Translations under genes and position numbers: made by a program
Notes under the pieces: generated by a model
The model's input: only the letters and a program-made list of their open reading frames with translations
Told to the model about the DNA's origin: nothing
The model's database searches: none
Shown: positions 28,614 to 36,747 of the stretch, one piece after another
Layout: each line of letters starts with the position of its first letter
How positions within the stretch are numbered: position 1 is the first letter of the stretch
Origin: Gordonia sp. OPL2
Lineage (GTDB): Bacteria; Actinomycetota; Actinomycetes; Mycobacteriales; Mycobacteriaceae
DNA length: 64,000 nucleotides
Assembly: GCF_003797825.1 (NCBI RefSeq)
Contig: NZ_RKME01000004.1
Span: forward strand, 186,001 to 250,000
Reading direction: 5' to 3'

Positions 28614-29629
28614 GCAATCCGTGGATCGTCATCATCGCGACCGTCGGCCTGATCGCGGCCAGCGCATTCTTTGTCGCGGTCGAGTTCGCGCTCATCGCGG
28701 CGCGACGTCATCGCCTCGAGGACGCCGCCCCCACCAGCAGGTCGGCGCGAGCGGCATTGCGCAGCGCGTCTGAGCTGTCGGTGTTGCTGGCCGGGTCGCA
28801 GCTGGGCATCACGGTCTGCACGCTCGCACTGGGCGCGATCACCAAACCCGCTGTGCACCATTGGCTCACGCCGGCGTTCGAGAGCTGGGGCCTGCCGCTG
28901 TGGACCGCCGACATCGCGGGCTTCGTGCTCGCGTTGATCATCGTCACCTTCCTGCATCTGGTCGTCGGCGAGATGGCGCCGAAGTCGTGGGCCATCGCCC
29001 ATCCCGAACGGTCGGCCACGATGCTGGCGTTGCCGATGCGGGCGTTCATGTGGGTGACGCGGCCGGTCATCGTGCAGCTGAACCGGCTGGCCAACTGGTG
29101 TCTGGCGAAGGTCGGCGTCGAGGCCGTGGATCAGGTTGCCTCCGGCCAGGATTCAGAAGCCCTTCGACATCTCGTCGAGCACTCGGCGACGGTCGGCACC
29201 CTGGACGAGCGGTATCACGCACACCTGACCAGCGCGCTGGAGCTCCAATCGCTCACCGTCGGCGACGTGATCGGCCACGGCGCCGTGACGGCGGTGCCTC
29301 GGTCGGCGACGCCGAAGGTGATCCAGGATGCCTCACGCCGCAGCAATCACCGCCGACTCCTGGTGCGTACCAATGGATCAGACGATGCCACTGCGGTCGA
29401 CGGCGTCGTGCACGTTCGGGACAGTCTCGCTGCCTCGCCCGACACCACGGCCGCCGAGCTGATGAGGCCGGTACTGTCCTTCGCGTCGAGTGTGCCCGTG
29501 TACGAGGCGTTGTCGGCGATGCGTGAGTCGAAGGGTCATGTCGCGACAGTCGTCGACGAGGGGCGCGTTGTCGGCCTGCTCACGCTCGACGACGTGCTCG
29601 AGCGGTTGCTGGCCACCACGTCCGGCTGA
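28610..29629 (+). CDS. Second CNNM/DUF21-CBS membrane protein
   Basis: A 339-aa partner of the previous gene. It has the DUF21 membrane domain (FFVAVEFALIAARRHRLED, LLAGSQLGITVCTLALGAITKP, VVGEMAPKSWAIAHPERSA) and a CBS pair (about 220-335) ending VVGLLTLDDVLERLL, but lacks the C-terminal CorC_HlyC domain. Such long/short pairs are common in actinobacteria and may form heterodimers, since CNNM proteins are dimeric (inference). The ATG overlaps the upstream stop by four bases. Confidence 0.9.
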   Translation: MSNPWIVIIATVGLIAASAFFVAVEFALIAARRHRLEDAAPTSRSARAALRSASELSVLLAGSQLGITVCTLALGAITKPAVHHWLTPAFESWGLPLWTADIAGFVLALIIVTFLHLVVGEMAPKSWAIAHPERSATMLALPMRAFMWVTRPVIVQLNRLANWCLAKVGVEAVDQVASGQDSEALRHLVEHSATVGTLDERYHAHLTSALELQSLTVGDVIGHGAVTAVPRSATPKVIQDASRRSNHRRLLVRTNGSDDATAVDGVVHVRDSLAASPDTTAAELMRPVLSFASSVPVYEALSAMRESKGHVATVVDEGRVVGLLTLDDVLERLLATTSG

Positions 29630-29670
29630 CCGCCGCCTGAGGCCCCGAGGCCCGACATGATGGTCACCTC

Positions 29671-29709
29671 AGCGGCCCGATGAGTGGATAATCCACTTAT
29701 CGGGCCGCT
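29671..29709. terminator. Strong hairpin between convergent CNNM operon and gluQ
   Basis: AGCGGCCCGAT pairs with ATCGGGCCGCT, and inside it AGTGGAT pairs with ATCCACT around a single A, making an almost perfect 19-bp stem. CTCTCGTG follows on the plus strand. It lies between two convergent genes and probably ends transcription from both sides. Confidence 0.7.
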
Positions 29710-29757
29710 CTCGTGTTCCTGGTGCGCACAGGTACCGACGCGGAGCCCCGCGACTGC

Positions 29758-30690
29758 TCACGACCACTCGTCGTCGGTGAGAATCCACGGATCACGGGGA
29801 AGCGCGGCGGGCCGGAATCGCTCGAGCAGCATCGCGGTGTCGACCGTCTCGCCGGCGTCGCCCAGGCCGAGCGACGACGCCATGTGCGACAAGACGTCGT
29901 CGGCCGTCACCCCGCGCTCCGCGAGATCGCTCAGAGTGACGGCGCCGTCCCGTTTGCTGAGACGGATGTGCTCGGAGTTCAGGACCATCGGCACGTGGGC
30001 GTAGGCCGGAGGTGTGTGCCCGAGCAGCGTGGCGAGGTAGCCCTGCCGAGGTGCCGACGACAGCAGATCGTCGCCGCGCACCACCTGATCGATCCCCTGG
30101 GCGGCATCGTCGACGACGACCGCGAGGTTGTAGGCCGGTGTGCCGTCGTTGCGTTGGATGACGAAGTCGTCGACTGCCCCGGTATAGGTGCCGTGCAGTT
30201 CGTCGTCGACGGTGAACACGTCGGTGTCCGCCCGGAGTCGCACAGCCGGTGGCCGACCCGCGGCACGACGCTCGGCGCGCTGCGCCGGTGTGAGATCCCG
30301 GCACGTACCCGGATACGCGCCCTGGGGCGCGTGCGGTGCCGACGGTGCCTCGAGGATCTCCCGCCGGGTGCAGAAGCACTCGAATGTGCGTCCCGCGTCG
30401 CGGAGAGTGTCGATCACCGACTGATAGACGGCCTGTCGGTCGGTCTGATAGATCACCGGCGGGTCCCAGTCGACGCCGAGGGCGGCCAGATCGGCGAGTT
30501 GCTGCTGGTCGGCGCCAACGGCGGTGCGATCGAGATCTTCCATGCGGATTCCGAACGCGCGTCCGGTGGTCCGGGCGAACAACCAGGCGAGCACGGCCGT
30601 GCGGAGATTGCCGACGTGCAACTCTCCCGACGGTGACGGCGCGAAGCGTCCCGCCGGCGTCGGAGTGGGGAGTCCGGGGCCGATGTCCAT
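29758..30690 (-). CDS. gluQ: Glutamyl-Q tRNA(Asp) synthetase
   Basis: A truncated glutamyl-tRNA synthetase that attaches glutamate to the queuosine base of tRNA-Asp, not to the tRNA 3' end. The 310-aa length and lack of an anticodon-binding domain fit the GluQRS (YadB) family. Visible are the HIGH-type motif GELHVGNLR (His25), the zinc site CFC...Y-x-x-TC (PGTCRDL), and the KMSKS counterpart IRLSKRDGAVTL. It starts at ATG 30690, 38 bp from the divergent ligC gene. Its presence implies queuosine in tRNA-Asp, which links it to tgt at 24.7 kb. Confidence 0.9.
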   Translation of the reverse strand: MDIGPGLPTPTPAGRFAPSPSGELHVGNLRTAVLAWLFARTTGRAFGIRMEDLDRTAVGADQQQLADLAALGVDWDPPVIYQTDRQAVYQSVIDTLRDAGRTFECFCTRREILEAPSAPHAPQGAYPGTCRDLTPAQRAERRAAGRPPAVRLRADTDVFTVDDELHGTYTGAVDDFVIQRNDGTPAYNLAVVVDDAAQGIDQVVRGDDLLSSAPRQGYLATLLGHTPPAYAHVPMVLNSEHIRLSKRDGAVTLSDLAERGVTADDVLSHMASSLGLGDAGETVDTAMLLERFRPAALPRDPWILTDDEWS

Positions 30691-30728
30691 GTGCGGATGA
30701 GCGTACCGAGACCGACCCCCGACGTACC

Positions 30729-31793
30729 ATGAGACCCGTGGACCTCCCGGTGATGCCGCCCGTTGCCCCGATGCTCGCCAAGGCCGTCACGGCTGTGCCC
30801 GATCAGCCGGACGGCGATCCGGTCTGGTCCTACGAGCCCAAGTGGGATGGCTTTCGTGCGTTGATCTTTCGGGACGGCGATGAGGTCAACATCGGGTCGC
30901 GGGGCGGAAAGGACCTGGCCCGCTACTTCCCCGAGCTCGTCGCGGCTGCCAAGGACGAACTGCCGGACAAGGCCGTCGTCGACGGCGAGATCGGGGTGCC
31001 GGCCCTCATCGGCGACACGCACCGGCTCGACTGGGACTCCCTCGCGCAGCGCATCCACCCGGCGGAGTCCCGGGTCACCATGCTGGCGGAGAAGACGCCC
31101 GCGATCTTCATCGGGTTCGACGCCTTGGCATTGGGCAAGGCGAGCGTGACCGGTGAACCGTTTCCCGTCCGACGTGAGGCCCTCCTGCAGGCGATCGACC
31201 CGGACGGCGGTGGCGACCGGCTGCTGAAGGTCAGTCGGGTGACGGCCGATCCGGCGATCGCCACCGACTGGTTCACTGCCTTCGAGGGCGCGGGCCTCGA
31301 CGGTGTCGTCGGCAAACGACTCGACGGCGCGTACGTCGAGGGCAAGCGCGAGATGGTGAAGGTCAAACACAAGCGCACCGCCGACTGCGTGGTCTTCGGA
31401 TACCGGGTACACAAGAGCGGTACGGGGCTGGGGTCGATGCTCCTCGGGCTCTACGCCGACGGCGAGCTCCGGATGGTCGGCGGAGCCGGCGCATTCTCCG
31501 ACGCCAAACGCATCGAACTGCAGGAGATGTTCGAGCCCATGCGGACCGATCCCGACAAACCCAGCCCGGGGGAGCCGACGCGGTGGCGTTCGGAGAAGTC
31601 GGGCGAATGGATCCCGATCCGCCCCGAACTCGTCGTCGAGGTCGCCTACGACCAGATGGAGAACCACCGGTTCCGGCACACGGTCAAGTTCTTGCGGTGG
31701 AGACCCGACCGCGAGCCCGAGAGCTGCACCTACGACCAGCTCGAAGTGCCCCTCACCTACGATCTGCACGACGTGTTGGAAGGGGACTCCTGA
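30729..31793 (+). CDS. ligC: ATP-dependent DNA ligase LigC
   Basis: ATP-dependent DNA ligase of the mycobacterial LigC type (Rv3731; about 358 aa), here 354 aa. The nucleotidyl-transfer lysine is Lys38 in the motif EPKWDGFR. Further motifs are VVDGEI, GLDGVVGKRLDGAYVEGKREMVKVKHKR and an OB fold at the C terminus (about 230-340). It has no polymerase or nuclease domain attached. One base separates its stop from the primase-polymerase gene. The pair is thought to act in base excision repair gap filling and sealing in mycobacteria. GTG 30738 is an alternative start. Confidence 0.9.
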   Translation: MRPVDLPVMPPVAPMLAKAVTAVPDQPDGDPVWSYEPKWDGFRALIFRDGDEVNIGSRGGKDLARYFPELVAAAKDELPDKAVVDGEIGVPALIGDTHRLDWDSLAQRIHPAESRVTMLAEKTPAIFIGFDALALGKASVTGEPFPVRREALLQAIDPDGGGDRLLKVSRVTADPAIATDWFTAFEGAGLDGVVGKRLDGAYVEGKREMVKVKHKRTADCVVFGYRVHKSGTGLGSMLLGLYADGELRMVGGAGAFSDAKRIELQEMFEPMRTDPDKPSPGEPTRWRSEKSGEWIPIRPELVVEVAYDQMENHRFRHTVKFLRWRPDREPESCTYDQLEVPLTYDLHDVLEGDS

Positions 31794-31794
31794 C

Positions 31795-32859
31795 ATGGCA
31801 TCCCGATCACCCGCCGAGGAACTCGACGTCGACGGCGTCGCGGTCCGGTTGAGCAATCCTGACAAGATCTACTTCCCCGAGCTCGGCGAGAACGGTGGGC
31901 GCAAGCGCGATCTCGTCGGCTATTACCGGGAGATAGCCCTTCAGGGCGCGATCATGACCGCCGTTCGGGATCGGCCGACCTTCCTGCAGCGCTTCCCCGA
32001 CGGCGTCGACGGCGAAGAGATCTACCAGAAGCACATCGCAAAGAAACGCCCCGACCACGTGCAGTCGACGCGGATCGTGTTCCCCTCGGGCCGAACGGGT
32101 GACGCGATCAAACCGCAGATCCCCGCCGACATCGTGTGGGGTGCGAACCTGGGCACCTTCACCTTTCACAGTTGGCCTACCATCGACCCGGACAACGATC
32201 ATCCCGATCAGCTACGGATCGACCTCGATCCGCAGCCCGGTACCGACTTCGACGACGTGCGACGCGTCGCGATCGAAGTGCTCGCACCGCTACTGGACGA
32301 GTTGGGCTATACCGGGTTTCCGAAGACCTCGGGTGGCCGTGGCATCCACGTGTATGTGCCGGTGGAACCGAAGTGGGACTTCATCGCCGGCCGACGAGCC
32401 GTGATCGCCATCGCGCGTGAGATGGAACGCCGCGATCCCGAGGGCGTCACCCCGTCGTGGTGGAAAGAGGAACGCGGCGAGCGGATCTTCATCGACTACA
32501 ACCAGAATGCACGCGACCGCACGATGGCCTCGCCCTACTCGGCGCGCCGCAGCCCCAACGCGCGGGTGTCGACGCCGGTCACCTGGGACGAGTTGGCAGA
32601 TGTGAATCCCGACGACTGCACCATCGCGACCGTCCCCGAACTCGTTGCGCGACGCGGAGATCCGATGGCCGACATCGCCGATCACCGGCGCGGCCTGGAG
32701 CCGCTGCTGGAGATGGTGCAGCGCGACGATGCGAACGGACTGGGCGACATGCCGTACCCGCCGAGCTATCCGAAGATGCCGGGCGAGCCGCCTCGGGTGC
32801 AGCCGAGCAAGAAGGTGGCCGCCCACTGGGATGAGAAGGGCAATCGCGTCGAGGGGTGA
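31795..32859 (+). CDS. primC: Primase-polymerase PrimC (LigD polymerase-domain family)
   Basis: A stand-alone archaeo-eukaryotic primase-type polymerase, 354 aa, like M. tuberculosis Rv3730c and M. smegmatis Prim-PolC. The metal-binding motif RIDLDPQPGTDF carries Asp143 and Asp145; SGGRGIHVYVPVEP follows, then IFIDYNQNARDRTMASPYSARRSP. The C-terminal tail is Pro/Lys-rich. The enzyme prefers short gapped DNA and works with LigC, encoded one base upstream, so the two form a repair operon. Confidence 0.9.
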   Translation: MASRSPAEELDVDGVAVRLSNPDKIYFPELGENGGRKRDLVGYYREIALQGAIMTAVRDRPTFLQRFPDGVDGEEIYQKHIAKKRPDHVQSTRIVFPSGRTGDAIKPQIPADIVWGANLGTFTFHSWPTIDPDNDHPDQLRIDLDPQPGTDFDDVRRVAIEVLAPLLDELGYTGFPKTSGGRGIHVYVPVEPKWDFIAGRRAVIAIAREMERRDPEGVTPSWWKEERGERIFIDYNQNARDRTMASPYSARRSPNARVSTPVTWDELADVNPDDCTIATVPELVARRGDPMADIADHRRGLEPLLEMVQRDDANGLGDMPYPPSYPKMPGEPPRVQPSKKVAAHWDEKGNRVEG

Positions 32860-32868
32860 CCCGCAGGT

Positions 32869-32953
32869 CCCTGAGGAGCGAGCTTGCGAGCGTCACGAAG
32901 GGCCGCCCACCAGCTGGTCGAGTAGCCGAGCGAGCCCGGCGTATCGAGACCAC
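32869..32953. repeat. Intergenic REP-like repeat cluster (two element types)
   Basis: Two short elements lie side by side. 32869-32904 starts CCCTGAGGAGCGAGC and differs at one base from the copy inside nuoEF (16085-16120). 32914-32953 has the form GCTGGTCGAGTAGCC ... GCGTATCGAGACCAC, whose two ends are related in inverted order; the same element occurs inside the second DnaB intein (60870-60922). The cluster sits between primC and the antiporter gene, which converge. Confidence 0.85.
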
Positions 32954-32973
32954 CGAACCCAGACCCCAAACAC

Positions 32974-33921
32974 TCACGTACGCAACGTGATCACCAGCAC
33001 CAGATACACCAGGTATCCGACGACGAACGCAACCCCCTCGAGCCGCGTGATGCGCCGGCCGGTCAGGAACACCGGCACGCAGATCAGCGCGACTGCGGCC
33101 ATCAGCGGCAGATCGATCCGGATGAGTTCGTCGGTGACCTCCAGCGGCCGGACCAACGAGGTCGTGCCGAGGATGAACGTGATGTTGTAGATGCTCGATC
33201 CGATGAGGTTGCCGATGGCGAGATCACGTTCGCCGCGGATGGTGGACACGATCGTGGTGACCAGCTCCGGCGCCGACGTCCCGATCGCCACCACGGTCAG
33301 GCCGATGACGGCCTCGCTGACACCGAGATCCCCGGCGACGTCGACCGCGCCGGTGACGAGCCACTCGGCGCCGACGACGACCACGGCCACCCCGGACACG
33401 AGTTGCACGATGCGCCAACCGATCCGGCCGGGTACAGGTGTGGCGTCGAGTACTTCGGGGAGTGGTGCGTCGTCGCCGGAGATCTCCGCCCGGACGACGG
33501 TGATGGTGTAGGCGACGGCGAGCAGGAGCAGGATCGTGCCGTCGAGCCGCGACAACGTCCCGTTGGCCGCGAGTGCCCACAGCAGCAGTGCGCTGACGAC
33601 CATGGCGGGCAGATCGATCCGAACGGTCTGTCTGCGCAGTGCCAACGGCACCATGGCCGCCGAAAGACCCAGGATCAGAAGAATGTTGACGATGTTGGTG
33701 CCGGCGATGTTGCCCACCGCCAACGGGCCCGCATCGTGCACCGCGGCGTCGATGCCGACGGCGAGTTCGGGAAGGCTGGTGCCGATCGACACCACCGTCA
33801 CGCCGACCAGCATCGGTGAGATGCCCAGTCGCGCGGCGATCGCCGAACCGCCGCGCACCAGCCCTTCGGCTCCGAGGATCAACGCGGTGAGCCCGATGAC
33901 GACGAGGACGTAGTCGTTCAC
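32974..33921 (-). CDS. Ca2+/cation antiporter (CaCA family, YrbG type)
   Basis: A 315-aa membrane antiporter, probably exchanging Na+ or H+ for Ca2+. The two inverted alpha-repeats are plain: GTSLPELAVGIDA...GNIAGTNIVNI in the first half and GTSAPELVTTIVS...GNLIGSSIYNI in the second, with the ion-binding glutamates in both. About ten membrane segments are expected. GTG 33921 starts directly before the first helix; upstream extensions are hydrophilic and unlike the family. It ends next to the REP-like cluster. Confidence 0.9.
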   Translation of the reverse strand: MNDYVLVVIGLTALILGAEGLVRGGSAIAARLGISPMLVGVTVVSIGTSLPELAVGIDAAVHDAGPLAVGNIAGTNIVNILLILGLSAAMVPLALRRQTVRIDLPAMVVSALLLWALAANGTLSRLDGTILLLLAVAYTITVVRAEISGDDAPLPEVLDATPVPGRIGWRIVQLVSGVAVVVVGAEWLVTGAVDVAGDLGVSEAVIGLTVVAIGTSAPELVTTIVSTIRGERDLAIGNLIGSSIYNITFILGTTSLVRPLEVTDELIRIDLPLMAAVALICVPVFLTGRRITRLEGVAFVVGYLVYLVLVITLRT

Positions 33922-34162
33922 GTGCTGATTATGGGGTCTTGGGCGTGCGGACCGTGCGGCAATCACTTCGAACGGGCAGGACGGAGGTCGGCGAGGCGAG
34001 TCTCGTCGCCACCGGGACCTATAGCCGAAAACATATGGTCCGACAAGAAAGTGCTGGTTGTTCGTGGCGGCTGCTGGGTGTGATGTGGATATCACTCAGA
34101 CCGTCGGTGCAACCGCCGCCCGCAGAGGTGGGTCTGGGTTCCGAGACTGTGGAGGTTCCCTC
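33922..34162. promoter_or_regulatory. Divergent promoter gap with a palindrome before the MFS gene
   Basis: This 241-bp gap separates the divergent antiporter and MFS genes. GTGAT, six bases, ATCAC (34080-34095) is a perfect 5-bp inverted repeat about 68 bp before the MFS start and could be an operator. The centre (34020-34050) is locally AT-richer (CCGAAAACATATGG), as expected for promoters. The regulator is unknown; a LysR gene ends the downstream operon. Confidence 0.35.
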
Positions 34163-35515
34163 ATGACTGCGACTCACGTCACCACCACCGGGGTCGGCCC
34201 TCGGGCGACGCGGAGTGCGAAAGCCAGTAGGTACTCGTGGGGCATCGTTCTGCTTCTGTTCCTGTTCTTCACCCTGAACTTTGCGGACAAGGCGGCCGTC
34301 GGCCTGGCGAGCCACCAGATTCGCGAGAGCTTGGGCATCAGTGCCGGACAGTACGGGCTCCTGAGCAGCGCATTCTTTTGGCTGTTCGCGGTAGGAGCGG
34401 TCACGTTGACGGCGGTCCTGCGCAAGATCTCCTATACCTGGGGCGCCGGGCTGCTCATGATCACCTGGATCGCGAGTATGGCCCCGCTGGCTGTTCAGAC
34501 ATCGTTCGGCGTGCTGCTCGCATGCCGCATCGCGTTGGGCTTCTTCGAAGGACCGGCGCACGCACTGTGCCAGTCGGTCGTGGCCGACCGCTTCGCACCG
34601 GACAAGCGGGCGATGGCCGGCGCGGTCGTGAACGCTGGTTCCTCGGTCGGACCGATGATCGCTGCGCCTGTGCTGACGTGGGTCATCCTCACCTGGACCT
34701 GGCATGCGGCGTTTCTGGTATTGGTGCTGGTGAGCGCGGTCTGGGTGATCGTATGGTTCGGGTACACCGAGAAGTTGCCGTTCAGGCGTTCCGAACGTCC
34801 GACCTCCGAGGTCTCGACGGTCGGCGATCCACACGACGACGTATCGGTGCCCTTTCTTCGCCTGCTGACCCTGCAGAGCTTCTGGGGATTGGTCCTGCTC
34901 TCGTTCGCCGGCTATCTCATCTCGTCGTTGAAGGTCGCCTGGTTGCCGGCGTACATGAACGAGGGACTGGGCTATTCGTCGGGCACTGTCGGACTGTTGG
35001 TGACACTGCCTTACGTGGTGGCGGTCTTCGTATTGATCTCGGCGGGGATACTGTCCGGTCGCCTGATACGTCGCGGGGTCAGATCACGCGTCGCCAGAGG
35101 CTATCTCACGGGTGCCTATCTCGTGCTCGGCGGCGTCTCGATGATGATCTTCACCCAGATCCCCTCCGGTGCTGGACAACTCGTCCTGGTGATCATCGCC
35201 TTTGCGGTGAACAGCGTGCCGTTCTCCGTGGCGTTCGCGGGTGCCTCGGACTTTCTGCCCGCCAGGCAGCGGGTGGCATTCTTCGGGTGCATCATCGCCG
35301 CGTACAGCGTGGCGGGGATCGTCGCGCCCTACCTGCTGGGACTGATCATCGATCGCGCACCAACTGCAGCACAGGGATATTCAACCGGATTCCTGTTCGT
35401 CGGGGCGGTGGTGTGTGTCATGGGTGTCGCCGGCGGCTACATGCTCAATCCGGAGAAGTCCAGAGCTGCATTGCAACAGCTCAGCGCCACCAACTCGGCA
35501 CGGAAGGACAGGTGA
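34163..35515 (+). CDS. Major facilitator superfamily transporter
   Basis: A 450-aa MFS permease with about 12 membrane helices and hydrophilic ends. Helix 1 starts near residue 28 with NFADKAAVGLASHQIRESLGIS, typical of anion:cation (ACS) type carriers of organic acids. The loop VADRFAPDKRAMAGAVVNAGSSVGPMIAAP contains a family-type motif. TGGAGGTTCCCTC precedes ATG 34163. It leads a same-strand cluster with CoA-transferase, acyl-CoA dehydrogenase and LysR genes (6-bp gap to the next), so it likely imports the acid that the cluster then activates and oxidises (inference). Confidence 0.88.
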   Translation: MTATHVTTTGVGPRATRSAKASRYSWGIVLLLFLFFTLNFADKAAVGLASHQIRESLGISAGQYGLLSSAFFWLFAVGAVTLTAVLRKISYTWGAGLLMITWIASMAPLAVQTSFGVLLACRIALGFFEGPAHALCQSVVADRFAPDKRAMAGAVVNAGSSVGPMIAAPVLTWVILTWTWHAAFLVLVLVSAVWVIVWFGYTEKLPFRRSERPTSEVSTVGDPHDDVSVPFLRLLTLQSFWGLVLLSFAGYLISSLKVAWLPAYMNEGLGYSSGTVGLLVTLPYVVAVFVLISAGILSGRLIRRGVRSRVARGYLTGAYLVLGGVSMMIFTQIPSGAGQLVLVIIAFAVNSVPFSVAFAGASDFLPARQRVAFFGCIIAAYSVAGIVAPYLLGLIIDRAPTAAQGYSTGFLFVGAVVCVMGVAGGYMLNPEKSRAALQQLSATNSARKDR

Positions 35516-35520
35516 GATCG

Positions 35521-36747
35521 ATGACGAACCGACCCCTGAGCGGAATCCGCGTTCTGGACCTGGGCCAGTACATCGCCGGGCCCGGCGCATGCCAGATGCT
35601 GTCAGACCTCGGAGCGGATGTGGTGAAGGTCGAGAGCCTACGCGGTGACCAAGCCCGGTCGGTGGGAACTTTCGGAGAAGCCATGGTGCAGGCCTACAAC
35701 CGAGACAAGCGCAGCATCGCCCTCGATCTACGGCACCCCGACGGCGCTTCGGTCCTGCACGACCTCCTCGCGACTGCCGACGTCGTCGTACACAACTTCC
35801 GTCAGGAATCCGCCGAGCGGCTGGGTTTGGGCGCCGCAGAACTACTCAGCCGATATCCACGTCTCGTGCTGGGTACGGTGACGGGCTTCGGGACCGCCGG
35901 ACCGTCGCGGAACAGGCCCGGGCTCGACATCGCCGCCCAGGCCGAGTTCGGGCTCATGCACGTGACGGGAGCTGCCGATGGGCAACCTCAGCGCGTGGGC
36001 TTTCCGGTCGCGGACGTCGCCACCGCCAACGCTCTGGCCACGGGAGTGCTGGCCGCCCTCTATCAACGCACGGTCACCGGCCGTGGAGCACATGTGCAGA
36101 CCTCGCTGATGGAGGCGACGCTCGCAATGCAGGCCGCCGGGTGGAGCGAGTACATGGTGACCGGAACTGCCCCGCGTCGCAAAGGTAACGGGCAGGCGTA
36201 CGCAGCACCCGCTGCCGACGTGGTCGAGCTGATCGACGGACCGATCGTGCTGTCGGCGTACACCGACGAGAAATGGTCCGCGCTCTGCACTCTCATCGAT
36301 CGTCAGGACATGATCGAGGACCCACGCTTCGTCGACAACCCGGCCCGGGTGGCTCACCGCGACGACCTTCTGACGATCCTGTCCGACGCATTCGGCACGA
36401 TGACCCGAGACCAGGCGGTCGAACTCCTCCTGTCGGCGAACATCGTGTGTGGGTCGATCCGGTCCTTCGACGACATCGTCGATGACGACGACGTGGCCGC
36501 CTCCGGGATTCTGATCGACGTGGTCGCCGACGACGGCAGCGTGCACACGGCGCCCGGGCCGGCCTTCACTCTCGACGATGTCACGCCCCCTTCCTCGTCG
36601 GCTGCCCCGACGACCGGCCGAGACACCGCGACGGTGCTCGGCGAGATCGGCTACTCCGACGACGAGGTCGATCGCCTTCGTCGGTCAGGGGTGGTCCTCA
36701 CCGATTTCGACAATGACCGCCACTCATCCATGAGGAGACTCGCATGA
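35521..36747 (+). CDS. CaiB/BaiF (family III) CoA-transferase
   Basis: Transfers CoA from a CoA thioester to a carboxylic acid. The 408-aa product has the family start LSGIRVLDLGQYIAGPGACQMLSDLGADVVKVE, YNRDKRSIALDLR, and RPGLDIAAQAEFGLMHVTG. The catalytic aspartate expected in this family lies in the segment FVDN/VADVATANALATG region but cannot be assigned with certainty by eye. The start ATG 35521 lies five bases after the MFS stop; the stop overlaps the next start (ATGA). The substrate is unknown. Confidence 0.9.
   Translation: MTNRPLSGIRVLDLGQYIAGPGACQMLSDLGADVVKVESLRGDQARSVGTFGEAMVQAYNRDKRSIALDLRHPDGASVLHDLLATADVVVHNFRQESAERLGLGAAELLSRYPRLVLGTVTGFGTAGPSRNRPGLDIAAQAEFGLMHVTGAADGQPQRVGFPVADVATANALATGVLAALYQRTVTGRGAHVQTSLMEATLAMQAAGWSEYMVTGTAPRRKGNGQAYAAPAADVVELIDGPIVLSAYTDEKWSALCTLIDRQDMIEDPRFVDNPARVAHRDDLLTILSDAFGTMTRDQAVELLLSANIVCGSIRSFDDIVDDDDVAASGILIDVVADDGSVHTAPGPAFTLDDVTPPSSSAAPTTGRDTATVLGEIGYSDDEVDRLRRSGVVLTDFDNDRHSSMRRLA

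Noticed and set aside
29671..29709. Hairpin as part of the REP-like family
   Set aside because: Its sequence shares no core with the repeats at 16085, 32869, 32914 or 60870; position between convergent genes points to a terminator.
30336..30728. N-terminal extension of LigC by about 130 residues
   Set aside because: It would overlap gluQ on the other strand and lacks similarity to ligases; ATG 30729 gives the usual family length.
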